The notes under the pieces are model-generated. The model was not told the origin of the DNA, searched no databases, and was given only the letters and a program-made list of their open reading frames with translations. Shown here piece after piece: positions 17,250 through 23,960 of a DNA stretch of 23,960 nucleotides. The number at the start of each line of letters is the position of its first letter. Positions within the stretch are counted from its first letter, which is position 1. The position numbers and the translations under genes were made by a program. The stretch spans positions 1 to 23,960 of the forward strand of contig CAJWOI010000006.1 in assembly GCA_913044255.1 (NCBI GenBank), read 5' to 3'. Source of the stretch: an uncultured Alphaproteobacteria bacterium (GTDB lineage Bacteria; Pseudomonadota; Alphaproteobacteria; UBA7887).

Positions 17250-18137
17250 ATGCCGAATTTAATAGTAGCCTCAAACGACCTCCATCCACGCGCAAATATT
17301 ACCGTAGATGGCGTCCGCATTTCCTACGTCGATACTGGAGATCCCAGAGGGCGACCTATAGTATTTTTACACGGTAACCCAACTTCGTCTTACTTATGGC
17401 GCAACATCATCCCGCATGTACACGATTCAGGAAGATGTCTAGCACCCGACTTGGTTGGTATGGGAAACTCAGATAAATCTCCGGACGGACAATATCGTTT
17501 TGTAGATCACGCACAGTACCTGGACGGTTGGTTTGAATCACTTGGTATAACGAATGCAATATTGGTGATTCACGATTGGGGGTCGGCGCTCGGCTTTCAT
17601 TGGGCACACCGGAATCCCGATAAGGTGTCTGGCCTCGTGTACATGGAGGCACTGGTGCGGCCTGTAGAATGGAATGAATGGCCGGAACAAGCCCGCGGTA
17701 TTTTTCAAGCTATGCGCTCCGATGCGGGCGAAGAAATCGTATTGACCAAAAACGTGTTCGTAGAAAAGATATTACCTGCCTCCGTACTGCGCGATCTCAG
17801 CGAAGAGGAAATGATGGTTTACCGCAAACCCTTTCTTAAACCTGGAGAATCACGTCGCCCAACACTCACTTGGCCTCGTCAGATACCCGTAGGAGGAGAG
17901 CCAACAGACGTGGTCTCAATTGTCGATGCGTATAGTCGGTGGATGTGCCAAAACAACATCCCTAAACTATTTATTAATGGTGAGCCCGGCAGCATATTGG
18001 TTGGGGAACAACGGAAATTTTGTCGCTCATGGCCAAACCAAAGGGAGGTCACTGTCAAGGGACTGCATTTTGTCCAGGAAGATTCTCCGGACGAAATTGG
18101 GTTGGCAATAAAAGATTTTGTCAGGGAAGATTGTTAA
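17250..18137 (+). CDS. haloalkane dehalogenase, LinB-like (HLD-II)
   Basis: An alpha/beta hydrolase of 295 residues. Residues expected for subfamily II dehalogenases are all visible: Asn43 (HGNPTSSYLWRN), nucleophile Asp109 and halide-binding Trp110 (VIHDWGSALGFHWA), acid Glu133 (YMEALVRPVEW) and base His273 (GLHFVQEDSPDE). Numbering from Asp onward is one off from LinB (D108, W109, E132, H272, by memory), and long stretches such as RRPTLTWPRQIP and PKLFINGEPG match it. It hydrolyses carbon-halogen bonds of haloalkanes to alcohol, halide and a proton. GGAG lies six bases before the ATG; an earlier TTG start at 17193 has no support. It is divergent from an acyl-CoA dehydrogenase and directly upstream of the nitrile hydratase-type genes. 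Confidence 0.95.
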   Translation: MPNLIVASNDLHPRANITVDGVRISYVDTGDPRGRPIVFLHGNPTSSYLWRNIIPHVHDSGRCLAPDLVGMGNSDKSPDGQYRFVDHAQYLDGWFESLGITNAILVIHDWGSALGFHWAHRNPDKVSGLVYMEALVRPVEWNEWPEQARGIFQAMRSDAGEEIVLTKNVFVEKILPASVLRDLSEEEMMVYRKPFLKPGESRRPTLTWPRQIPVGGEPTDVVSIVDAYSRWMCQNNIPKLFINGEPGSILVGEQRKFCRSWPNQREVTVKGLHFVQEDSPDEIGLAIKDFVREDC

Positions 18138-18198
18138 AGTTTTTTTTCATAGACCTCGAATTTGCTTGATACAAACAGTAAAAGAATTACGCTGCTGC

Positions 18199-18221
18199 AG
18201 TTCTCTGTAGAACTTTTTTTT
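18199..18221 (+). terminator. hairpin plus T-tract before the hydratase genes
   Basis: A six-base inverted repeat, AGTTCT and AGAACT, with a CTGT loop runs straight into eight T residues. The stem is A+T-rich and weak, but the T-tract is strong. It ends about 28 bases before the first hydratase gene, so it may be the end of the dehalogenase transcript, an attenuator for the genes beyond, or both. Confidence 0.45.
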
Positions 18222-18249
18222 ACATAAGGATAAAGAAAAGAATGATTGT

Positions 18250-18561
18250 ATGACACGTGGTGTCCACGACATTGGTGGTCTTCCCGACGATCGGATAAAG
18301 CTATCCGAACATGATTACGCCCTGTGGGAAAAACGCATAGACGCACTCCTGGTGCTTCTCGTGGGTAAAAAACAAATAATGCGCGTGGATGAACTTCGAA
18401 GGGGCATCGAATCCCTCGAGATAAATGCATACAAAGAGCTAAGCTATTACGAACGTTGGATTGCGTCGATTTCAAAAATTCTTGTTGAAAAAAAAATTAT
18501 AACATCAACAGAACTCAAAGACCGAATGGCAACAATTGCAGCCCGTAAAACGCCGCTATGA
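18250..18561 (+). CDS. nitrile hydratase beta-subunit N-terminal half (split subunit)
   Basis: A 103-residue helical protein. It opens MTRGVHDIGG, the hallmark N-terminus of nitrile hydratase beta subunits, and continues with WEKRIDALLVLLVGKKQI (26-43), VDELRRGIESL (46-56), YYERWIASISKILVEKK (66-82) and ITSTEL (84-89), matching the N-terminal helical domain of that subunit. Arg50 or Arg51 probably corresponds to the conserved beta arginine that contacts the oxidised metal-bound cysteines (family knowledge). Nothing of the C-terminal beta-barrel is present; that is the next gene, whose ATG overlaps this stop (ATGA). Such a split is known in thiocyanate hydrolase and toyocamycin nitrile hydratase. 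It is less likely to be a stand-alone activator, since activators generally lack HDIGG. This gene and its two neighbours form one operon. Confidence 0.85.
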   Translation: MTRGVHDIGGLPDDRIKLSEHDYALWEKRIDALLVLLVGKKQIMRVDELRRGIESLEINAYKELSYYERWIASISKILVEKKIITSTELKDRMATIAARKTPL

Positions 18562-18845
18562 GAACAGCATTTAAAATAGGGGATCCCGTTGTGGTCTCAA
18601 ATCGAGATGCCCGAGGACATATGCGCACACCATCATATATCCGCGGAAAAACCGGAGTGATTGAACGACTGTGTGGATCATTTCGTAATCCTGAAACTCT
18701 TGCCTACGGGGGTGATGGCCTCCCAAAACAACCGCTCTACAGGGTTCGATTTTTGCAGAGTCATGTATGGTCCGATTACGAGGGAACTTTAACGGACACA
18801 TTGGACATCGAAATTTATGAGCACTGGCTCACACCAACTTCCTAG
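18558..18845 (+). CDS. nitrile hydratase beta-subunit C-terminal half (SH3-like barrel)
   Basis: A 95-residue protein that aligns to the C-terminal barrel of the beta subunit: FKIGDPVVV (5-13), GHMRTPSYIRGKTGVIERLCG (20-40, where Arg29 is probably the second cysteine-oxygen-contacting arginine), FRNPETLAYGGDG (42-54), QPLYRVRF (58-65) and IYEHWL (86-91). With the 103-residue preceding protein it makes up one beta subunit of roughly ordinary domain content, though shorter than the usual single chain. The four-base ATGA overlap with the upstream gene implies coupled translation and equal amounts of both halves. The metal-binding alpha subunit follows after nine bases. Confidence 0.87.
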   Translation: MRTAFKIGDPVVVSNRDARGHMRTPSYIRGKTGVIERLCGSFRNPETLAYGGDGLPKQPLYRVRFLQSHVWSDYEGTLTDTLDIEIYEHWLTPTS

Positions 18846-18854
18846 GACAGATGA

Positions 18855-19472
18855 ATGCCGCATGATCACCCCCATGGCCCTACCATCGACGCCAAACGCC
18901 TTGCTCAATACCAATGCATGGCAGTGGCAGTGCAGGAGCTTTTGACAGAAAAAGGTATCCTGACCGACGAACAGATCCAGGCCACAATCAAAGAAATGGA
19001 AGCGCGGGGTCCCGCACTGGGAGCACGGATGGTGGCCCGGGCCTGGGTTGATTCGGACTACAAAAGGCGGCTGCTTTCAGATGGTTCCGCAGCAGCAGAA
19101 GAACTCGGTATCCCGGTTGACGGCACTCGCCTAATCGTGGTGGAAAACAATGAAACGACGCACAACCTCATCGTATGCACACTTTGTTCTTGTTACCCAC
19201 GAAATGTCTTGGGCCTACCACCCGATTGGTACAAGAAAACAGCCTATCGCTCTCGTGCAGTAAAGGAGCCCCGCGTAGTACTAGCAGAATTTGGAACTTT
19301 TTTGCCTAATTCTGTGACTGTCCGGGTCCACGATTCAACGGCTGACATGCGTTATCTTGTGCTCCCAGCTCGTCCTGCCGGAACGGAGGGATGGACGGAA
19401 CAGAAGCTGAAAGAGCTAGTGAGTCGCGATTCTATGATCGGGGTGAGAACAGCAAATCAGGCAGAATCCTGA
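18855..19472 (+). CDS. nitrile hydratase alpha-type / thiocyanate hydrolase gamma-type metal subunit
   Basis: A 205-residue subunit that carries the metal centre. The motif CTLCSC occupies Cys108, Cys111, Ser112 and Cys113; Thr in the second position is the cobalt-type form (iron enzymes have Ser). It is followed by LGLPPDWYK (119-127), YRSRAVKEPRVVLAEFGTFLP (131-151) and VRVHDSTADMRYLVLPARP (157-175). In the family two of these cysteines become sulfenic/sulfinic acid and bind the metal. The enzyme hydrates nitriles to amides, or in the three-subunit relatives hydrolyses thiocyanate to carbonyl sulfide and ammonia. I cannot decide which from sequence alone. An N-terminal HDHPH could bind metal (speculative). 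AGGA precedes the ATG. No amidase and no separate cobalt chaperone gene are in the window. Confidence 0.92.
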   Translation: MPHDHPHGPTIDAKRLAQYQCMAVAVQELLTEKGILTDEQIQATIKEMEARGPALGARMVARAWVDSDYKRRLLSDGSAAAEELGIPVDGTRLIVVENNETTHNLIVCTLCSCYPRNVLGLPPDWYKKTAYRSRAVKEPRVVLAEFGTFLPNSVTVRVHDSTADMRYLVLPARPAGTEGWTEQKLKELVSRDSMIGVRTANQAES

Positions 19473-19542
19473 TTTCTCTCAAACTACTAATCTAAAACGG
19501 ACATGTGAAATAACTATCGCGTAGAAAGGACAACTCACTACG

Positions 19543-20001
19543 TTAGGTGTTTTTCGTTATGCGTTTTCGGAACATACCAAGACCACGCATTGTCATCACG
19601 GTATCTCCGTCTTGGTTGAATACTTCATAGACAGTCCGGACCAAGCCCCGGTCCGGTTTGGAGCGAGACGGGATCAATTCTTTTACCAAGCCACGAGCAC
19701 TCAGCGTATCGCCGGGCCTGACGGGATTGGGCCAACGCAGTTCGTCCTGACCTGGGGAACCCATGCTGGCCGCACGCGACAACAGTCCATCGTAAAGAAG
19801 ACGCATAAATAGGGACCCCGTATGCCAACCACTCGCAATTAAACCACCATAAATACTTTCTCCCGCAGCAATTTCGTCAACATGAAAAGGTTGCGGATCA
19901 AACCTACGGGCAAACGAGACGATTTCCTCCTTGCTAACGGTACAAGAGCCAAGCTCAATCACCTGACCAACCTTGAAATCTTCGAAATATATTTTCTTCA
20001 T
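19543..20001 (-). CDS. MaoC-domain acyl-CoA hydratase-like protein
   Basis: A 152-residue hot-dog protein. RRFDPQPFHVDE (32-43) supplies the hydratase pair Asp35 and His40, and GGLIASGWHTGSLFMRLL (52-69) plus LRWPNPVRPGDTLSARG (88-104) follow the MaoC pattern. This subgroup is often annotated as acyl dehydratase; one known branch is (R)-specific enoyl-CoA hydratase, but the substrate here is unknown. GGAG lies four bases before the ATG. It starts 28 bases after the livF stop on the same strand, so it is the last gene of the transporter operon and likely acts on the CoA derivative of what that system imports (inference). It converges with the hydratase alpha-type gene. Confidence 0.85.
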   Translation of the reverse strand: MKKIYFEDFKVGQVIELGSCTVSKEEIVSFARRFDPQPFHVDEIAAGESIYGGLIASGWHTGSLFMRLLYDGLLSRAASMGSPGQDELRWPNPVRPGDTLSARGLVKELIPSRSKPDRGLVRTVYEVFNQDGDTVMTMRGLGMFRKRITKNT

Positions 20002-20029
20002 TATCTCCGTCTTTATTTGCTAGAGTTGG

Positions 20030-20734
20030 CTATACGCCTAGCCAGGTACGTGTAACATCTCCATTTTCTATCAAGTCGGAAGCGCTACCCGACCACTGCA
20101 CCCGACCCTTTCCGAGGACATAAATCTCATTCGACAAGTTAGTGGCAAACTCAAAATTTTGTTCGACCAGTAATAATGACAAGCCATCGTCTAACAAGTC
20201 ACGCAACAGATTGTTCAGCTCTTCAACAATATTTGGAGCAAGTCCTTCGGTAGGCTCATCAAGCATCAACAATCGACCGTTCGTCATTAAAGCACGAGCA
20301 ATAGCAAGCATTTGCTGCTCGCCCCCAGACAACCATTTGCCCTTGTGCCCACGCCGTTCAGCCAGTCTCGGAAATGTGTCAAAAACACGCTCCATACTCC
20401 AATCACCTTGTGTCGTGCGGGCGCTCACGGTTAGGTTCTCCTGAACCGTTAAGGAAGGAAACACACCCCGCGTTTCCGGCACGTAAGCAACCCCCGCTCG
20501 TGCTACTCGGTATGCTGGCAGTTCATCAAGTCGCAGAGTTTCCAGACGCACCAAACCACTGTGCCGCTGGACTAAGCCCATAATTGTTTTAAGTGCAGTC
20601 GTCTTCCCCGCCCCGTTCCGCCCGAGAATTACCGACGCGCCGCCCTTCCACACAGACAATGAGACACCTTGTAAAATATGGCTATCGCCGTACCAAGCAT
20701 GCAAATCCTTTACAAAGAGTAATGGCTCTTTCAT
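20030..20734 (-). CDS. livF: branched-chain-type ABC transporter ATP-binding protein LivF
   Basis: A 234-residue ATPase. Walker A GRNGAGKT is at 38-45, the signature LSGGEQQ at 135-141, Walker B LLMLDEPTEGLAP at 155-167, and the LVEQN segment near 197-201 is the LivF-type variant of the switch loop. It couples ATP hydrolysis to import through LivH/LivM. Its ATG overlaps the livG stop by four bases (ATGA), so the two ATPases are translated together. The family imports leucine/isoleucine/valine, but related systems move amides, urea or aromatic acids, so the substrate here is open. Confidence 0.95.
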   Translation of the reverse strand: MKEPLLFVKDLHAWYGDSHILQGVSLSVWKGGASVILGRNGAGKTTALKTIMGLVQRHSGLVRLETLRLDELPAYRVARAGVAYVPETRGVFPSLTVQENLTVSARTTQGDWSMERVFDTFPRLAERRGHKGKWLSGGEQQMLAIARALMTNGRLLMLDEPTEGLAPNIVEELNNLLRDLLDDGLSLLLVEQNFEFATNLSNEIYVLGKGRVQWSGSASDLIENGDVTRTWLGV

Positions 20735-21468
20735 TTTGCACGTTTCAGATAACGGGCCCGTACGACGTCGGAATGGCGAACAGCATCCGGAGTACCCTCA
20801 AATAATACCGCGCCATCATCCAAGACAGTAACTTGTTGCGCCATTTGAAACACCACATCCATATCATGTTCGATAATTACAACCGTGAGACTTACAGGAA
20901 GACTGGCAACCAGCGCTAGCATGAGTTTGGTCTCTTCCGGACTCATTCCCGCCGTGGGCTCGTCCAGCAGTAAAAGTTTTGGATCCGAAGCCATTGCCAA
21001 TCCAACCTCTAACTGCCGTTGCATGCCGTAGGAAAGGCCAGATGCCGGTTCAGAAAGCGCATCAGCTAGTCCGATTTTTGCTGCGCTTTTGATGACATCT
21101 GTGGCCAGTTTGTCGGAACCCACAAAGCGATTCCACATCTTGCAACCATACCCACGCGCCACCACAAGGGCCGTCAGAAGATTTTCGGATACAGTCATGT
21201 CCGCGAATAAATTGTTTTGTTGAAACGAACGTGCCATGCCGGCACGAGCACGAACATCCATGCCCGCACGCGTAATGTTCTCTCCGGAAAATAGTATGCG
21301 TCCGGAATCCGCTTTGATTGCCCCAGTCAAAAGATCAAACAGGGTAGTCTTTCCGGCACCATTGGGACCAATTATTGCGTGTCGCGCACCTTTTTCGATG
21401 TGAAACGAAATATCACGGGCCACCTGCAATGCACCGAACGCTTTGTTGAGTTTTTCAACGGCCAACAT
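20731..21468 (-). CDS. livG: branched-chain-type ABC transporter ATP-binding protein LivG
   Basis: A 245-residue ATPase with Walker A GPNGAGKT (34-41), signature LSYGMQRQLEVGLAMA (145-160), Walker B LLLLDEPTAGMSPEE (165-179) and the switch His201 in IIEHDMDVVF. These are the standard LivG features, including the typical RSFQQNNLF Q-loop region (80-88). It forms a heterodimer with LivF under the LivHM membrane core. The reading frame overlaps the livM end by 14 bases and the livF start by four, a tightly packed transporter operon. Confidence 0.95.
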   Translation of the reverse strand: MLAVEKLNKAFGALQVARDISFHIEKGARHAIIGPNGAGKTTLFDLLTGAIKADSGRILFSGENITRAGMDVRARAGMARSFQQNNLFADMTVSENLLTALVVARGYGCKMWNRFVGSDKLATDVIKSAAKIGLADALSEPASGLSYGMQRQLEVGLAMASDPKLLLLDEPTAGMSPEETKLMLALVASLPVSLTVVIIEHDMDVVFQMAQQVTVLDDGAVLFEGTPDAVRHSDVVRARYLKRAK

Positions 21469-22417
21469 TGCTTAACACCCGGGAAAGACGTCCGAACAAG
21501 CCGTAAAGACCGTCGCCCGCAAACAACACTACGGTGACAAAGAATAAACCCATAAAAAACATCCAGTAATCAGTGAGACTGCTTAGTTGGTGACTGAGCA
21601 TCACAAATACAGAAGCGCCCGCGGCTGGGCCAACCAAACTGCCAATACCACCAATGATCACCACAATCAGCGCCTCACCGGAAGTAGTCCAGGTCAATAA
21701 TTCAGGAGAAACAAAGTTATTGTGCTGAGCCGTAAGTGACCCGGCTAAACCAGCAAATAAAGCGGAAAGTACGAATGCTATTAATTTATAGCGCCTGATT
21801 GGACATCCGAGCGCACGCATCCTCAGTTCGTTTTGATGGATGCCCGTCAATACCTGCCCGAACGGGGAATCTACCACACGAGCCAATACAAGATATACCA
21901 GCACTGCGATAATCACTGTGAATAACGAAAAATGAGCAGGGTCCAACAAATTAACCCCAATCGCATCAAGGTTTGATCGCGGCACTCCGCCTAGACCATC
22001 GTCGCCCCCAAAGGTGCGACTGCGAAAAGCGAAAGCATGAACCAATTCTCCAATCGCAAGTGTGATCATAATGAAAAATACCCCTATCAGACGCACGGCA
22101 AACAGGCCAACGACTGCAGCCAATAATGCCGACAACAACATCGCCGAAGGTACGACAGCCCACATCGGCCAACCCGCCACGCTGGCAAGTCCCGCCGTCG
22201 CATATGCACCGACGCCATAAAAAGCTGCATGACCGAGTGATACCAGTCCAGTGTACCCAGCTATGAGATCAAGGCTCATCGCAAAAATTGCCAAGATGGC
22301 GATCTGTGCCAGTAACTCATGGCCAAAAAGGTCAACCTGCGACCACGACACTATTGCAAGGAGCAACAGTATCGCGGCAGCAACATTACGATTGCGTGAA
22401 GACGTTTGTTTTACCAT
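21455..22417 (-). CDS. livM: branched-chain-type ABC transporter permease LivM
   Basis: A 320-residue permease with about nine or ten membrane helices and the family segment LIAGYTGLVSLGHAAFYGVGAY (about 51-72). The later EALIVVIIGGIGSLVGPAAG (about 248-267) is also typical of LivM. An adjacent TTG at 22420 would add one residue; ATG at 22417 is preferred. No strong ribosome site is visible, and the gene begins eight bases after the livH stop, which suggests coupling. It pairs with LivH to form the import channel. Confidence 0.93.
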   Translation of the reverse strand: MVKQTSSRNRNVAAAILLLLAIVSWSQVDLFGHELLAQIAILAIFAMSLDLIAGYTGLVSLGHAAFYGVGAYATAGLASVAGWPMWAVVPSAMLLSALLAAVVGLFAVRLIGVFFIMITLAIGELVHAFAFRSRTFGGDDGLGGVPRSNLDAIGVNLLDPAHFSLFTVIIAVLVYLVLARVVDSPFGQVLTGIHQNELRMRALGCPIRRYKLIAFVLSALFAGLAGSLTAQHNNFVSPELLTWTTSGEALIVVIIGGIGSLVGPAAGASVFVMLSHQLSSLTDYWMFFMGLFFVTVVLFAGDGLYGLFGRLSRVLSNVGR

Positions 22418-22425
22418 CAATGTCT

Positions 22426-23301
22426 TTAACTTGGCCGCACCGGAAGCAAGCCACCTGGACGGGTCAAAAGAATTACGGCCATCAACGCATAAACGATGAC
22501 GCTCGCAATGGCCGGGAAGAATACCTGGCCGAACGTCTCGAACATTCCAATCAGGAATGCACCCAACGCCGCCCCCCTAAGGCTTCCAGGCCCTCCTATG
22601 ACGACCACAATCAGAGTTAAAACTAAAATCGACATATCCATGCCCGGATACACAGACAAAACGGGAGCAGCGATCACACCAGCTAGGCCCGCCAACCCAC
22701 AACCCAGGCAAAACACTAAAAAGAATGCGAGCTCAATATTCAAGCCTAGTGACATCGCAACCTCTCGGTTATCTACACCGGCTCGCACGACTGCACCAAG
22801 GCGAGTGCGTTCCAGCCCAAAATAAAGAGCAACAAAAACAAACCAACCGAGACCAATCATGAACAATCGATAGCTGGGATATACTTCGCCCAATAAATGG
22901 ACTGAACCCGCAAAGACATTTGGTGTGGGAATCGAATGGCTATAATCTCCCCAGATATAACGAACCACATCTAGCCCCACATAAATCAAACCAAACGTCA
23001 CCAAAATTTGCTTCATTGGGCTCGCTGCCTGCATACGACGCAACAGTAAGGCATAAAAAACTGCTGCCAAAGCAGCGATAAAGATGGGAGCTACGATCAA
23101 AGCAAGCCAAAACGAGTCACTACCCCGGGCAACAGAAAGCCCAATATAAGCGCCCAGCATATACAGGGTTCCATGAGCCAGATTGATGAAATTCATTAGC
23201 CCATACACGACAGACAGCCCGACAGAAAGCAAAAACAGTAAGCTAGCCAACTGCAGACCATTCAGAAACTGAATTGCCAGAAAAGTCGGGTCCAAAAACA
23301 C
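22426..23301 (-). CDS. livH: branched-chain-type ABC transporter permease LivH
   Basis: A 291-residue permease, strongly hydrophobic throughout. The conserved GLSVVYGLMNFINLAHGTLYM segment (28-48) and the late LTLIVVVIGGPGSLRGAALGAF segment (about 229-250) identify LivH. The start is GTG, without a clear ribosome site and 17 bases behind the livK stop; no nearer ATG keeps the first helix. It is the second gene of the transporter operon. Confidence 0.93.
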   Translation of the reverse strand: MFLDPTFLAIQFLNGLQLASLLFLLSVGLSVVYGLMNFINLAHGTLYMLGAYIGLSVARGSDSFWLALIVAPIFIAALAAVFYALLLRRMQAASPMKQILVTFGLIYVGLDVVRYIWGDYSHSIPTPNVFAGSVHLLGEVYPSYRLFMIGLGWFVFVALYFGLERTRLGAVVRAGVDNREVAMSLGLNIELAFFLVFCLGCGLAGLAGVIAAPVLSVYPGMDMSILVLTLIVVVIGGPGSLRGAALGAFLIGMFETFGQVFFPAIASVIVYALMAVILLTRPGGLLPVRPS

Positions 23302-23318
23302 TTGGGAAATTTCAGTAA

Positions 23319-23960
23319 TTACATTTTGCAGCCGTTCGGAGGATCCTGAACATTCTCAATTTTATCAATAACTACATGCCGAATGTTGTAACCAACCTGT
23401 CGCATCTCAAATATGTAGATATCCTGAATAACATTATTGGTAGCAGGATCTATCCGGAACGGTCCGCGGGGACCAGTAAACCGAACCCCATGAATAGCAT
23501 CCACTAAAGCGCTCTTGTCATCAGTTTCACCTCCGGTAACTTTAAGGGCCTCGACTATTAGGCGCCCAGTGTCAAAACCTTGTACCGTGAATTCGGAAGC
23601 AGTTCGTTGGTGTTTCTCACTGAAAGTGGCCTGAAATGACCTGTTTTCGTCCGAATCGATGGTCGGGACGTAGTTAAGCGCGCCCGTAAAACCTACGGCA
23701 GCCGTGCCCTGTGCTGGCAAGAACAAAGGAGATGTTAGCCACCCAGCACCAGTCAATGGTATCTCGCCCTTAAGTCCAAAGGCGTCGTACTGCTTTACAA
23801 ATTGGATGGCGAGACCCCCTGCAAAGAACACATACAGCGCATCGGGGTGACTTGCTTTAACTTTGGCAAGATACGGCGCAAAATCCTTAGTTTCCCGAAG
23901 CGGCGGGTACTCCTCTCCGACAATTTCTCCGCCCGCTGCGATGAAGCCACGCCGGACCGC
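23319..23960 (-). CDS. livK: periplasmic substrate-binding protein of the Liv transporter (5' end beyond window)
   Basis: The frame is open from the right edge to the TAA stop, 213 residues, so the signal peptide and N-terminal lobe are outside. Visible segments such as VRRGFIAAGGEIVGEEYPP, DFAPYLAKVKASHPDALYVFFAGG, EFTVQGFDTGRLIVEALK and VRFTGPRGPFRIDPATNNV belong to the type I periplasmic binding fold (Peripla_BP_6) that serves LivHMGF. The last part, RQVGYNIRHVVIDK, with a short Cys-containing tail NGCKM, is the usual end plus a few residues. A branched-chain amino acid is the default ligand, but the fold also binds amides, urea and aromatic acids. The residues that would tell are mostly in the missing half. 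Confidence 0.9.
   Translation of the reverse strand, partial: AVRRGFIAAGGEIVGEEYPPLRETKDFAPYLAKVKASHPDALYVFFAGGLAIQFVKQYDAFGLKGEIPLTGAGWLTSPLFLPAQGTAAVGFTGALNYVPTIDSDENRSFQATFSEKHQRTASEFTVQGFDTGRLIVEALKVTGGETDDKSALVDAIHGVRFTGPRGPFRIDPATNNVIQDIYIFEMRQVGYNIRHVVIDKIENVQDPPNGCKM

Noticed and set aside
18134..18475. Open frame of 113 codons on the minus strand over the first hydratase gene
   Set aside because: It is antisense to a gene with a clear beta-subunit match and crosses the hairpin region.

Overview
The window (about 24 kb, moderate G+C) reads as a bacterial chromosome segment, densely packed with genes for breaking down acyl-CoA compounds and related small molecules. A canonical glutaminyl-tRNA synthetase, Shine-Dalgarno-led operons and the many acyl-CoA enzymes suggest a Pseudomonadota. 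GlnRS makes Gamma- or Betaproteobacteria more likely than Alphaproteobacteria, but the lineage is inference. I see no rRNA, tRNA, CRISPR array, insertion sequence or phage gene. No gap between genes exceeds about 240 bases.

Left part (1-4644, minus strand): transcribed leftwards are an isovaleryl-CoA dehydrogenase, an SDR oxidoreductase, an acetyl-CoA-type thiolase and a second acyl-CoA dehydrogenase cut by the window edge. Together they look like leucine/short-chain acyl-CoA catabolism. The divergent intergenic region at 4645-4753 holds an inverted repeat that could be an operator. To its right run a 3-hydroxyisobutyrate dehydrogenase (valine arm) and, one base later, a glutaredoxin-DinB fusion protein.

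Middle (6386-14995): a minus-strand pair encodes a Tat-signal aldo/keto reductase with two Cys clusters and a Trp-rich four-helix membrane protein. Divergent from it, plus-strand genes encode GlnRS, a second beta-hydroxyacid dehydrogenase with an NADPH-type signature, a two-domain enoyl-CoA hydratase/3-hydroxyacyl-CoA dehydrogenase and its partner thiolase. A clear intrinsic terminator follows, and then a MaoC hydratase. The FadJ-like protein and the thiolase together form a beta-oxidation module.

Right part (15070-23960): a minus-strand pair (ACAD10/11-like acyl-CoA dehydrogenase and SDR) diverges from a haloalkane dehalogenase very like LinB. The dehalogenase is followed by three tightly packed small genes that together make a nitrile hydratase/thiocyanate hydrolase-type metalloenzyme whose beta subunit is split into two polypeptides. 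A hairpin plus T-tract lies just before these genes. Converging on them is a minus-strand branched-chain-type ABC transporter operon (livK partial, livH, livM, livG, livF) ending in another MaoC-domain gene.

The split-beta hydratase next to the dehalogenase is the most interesting part. It could be a small module for using or detoxifying nitriles, thiocyanate or halogenated organics. The glutaredoxin-DinB fusion and the Tat/Fe-S aldo/keto reductase with its membrane partner are the other unusual items.
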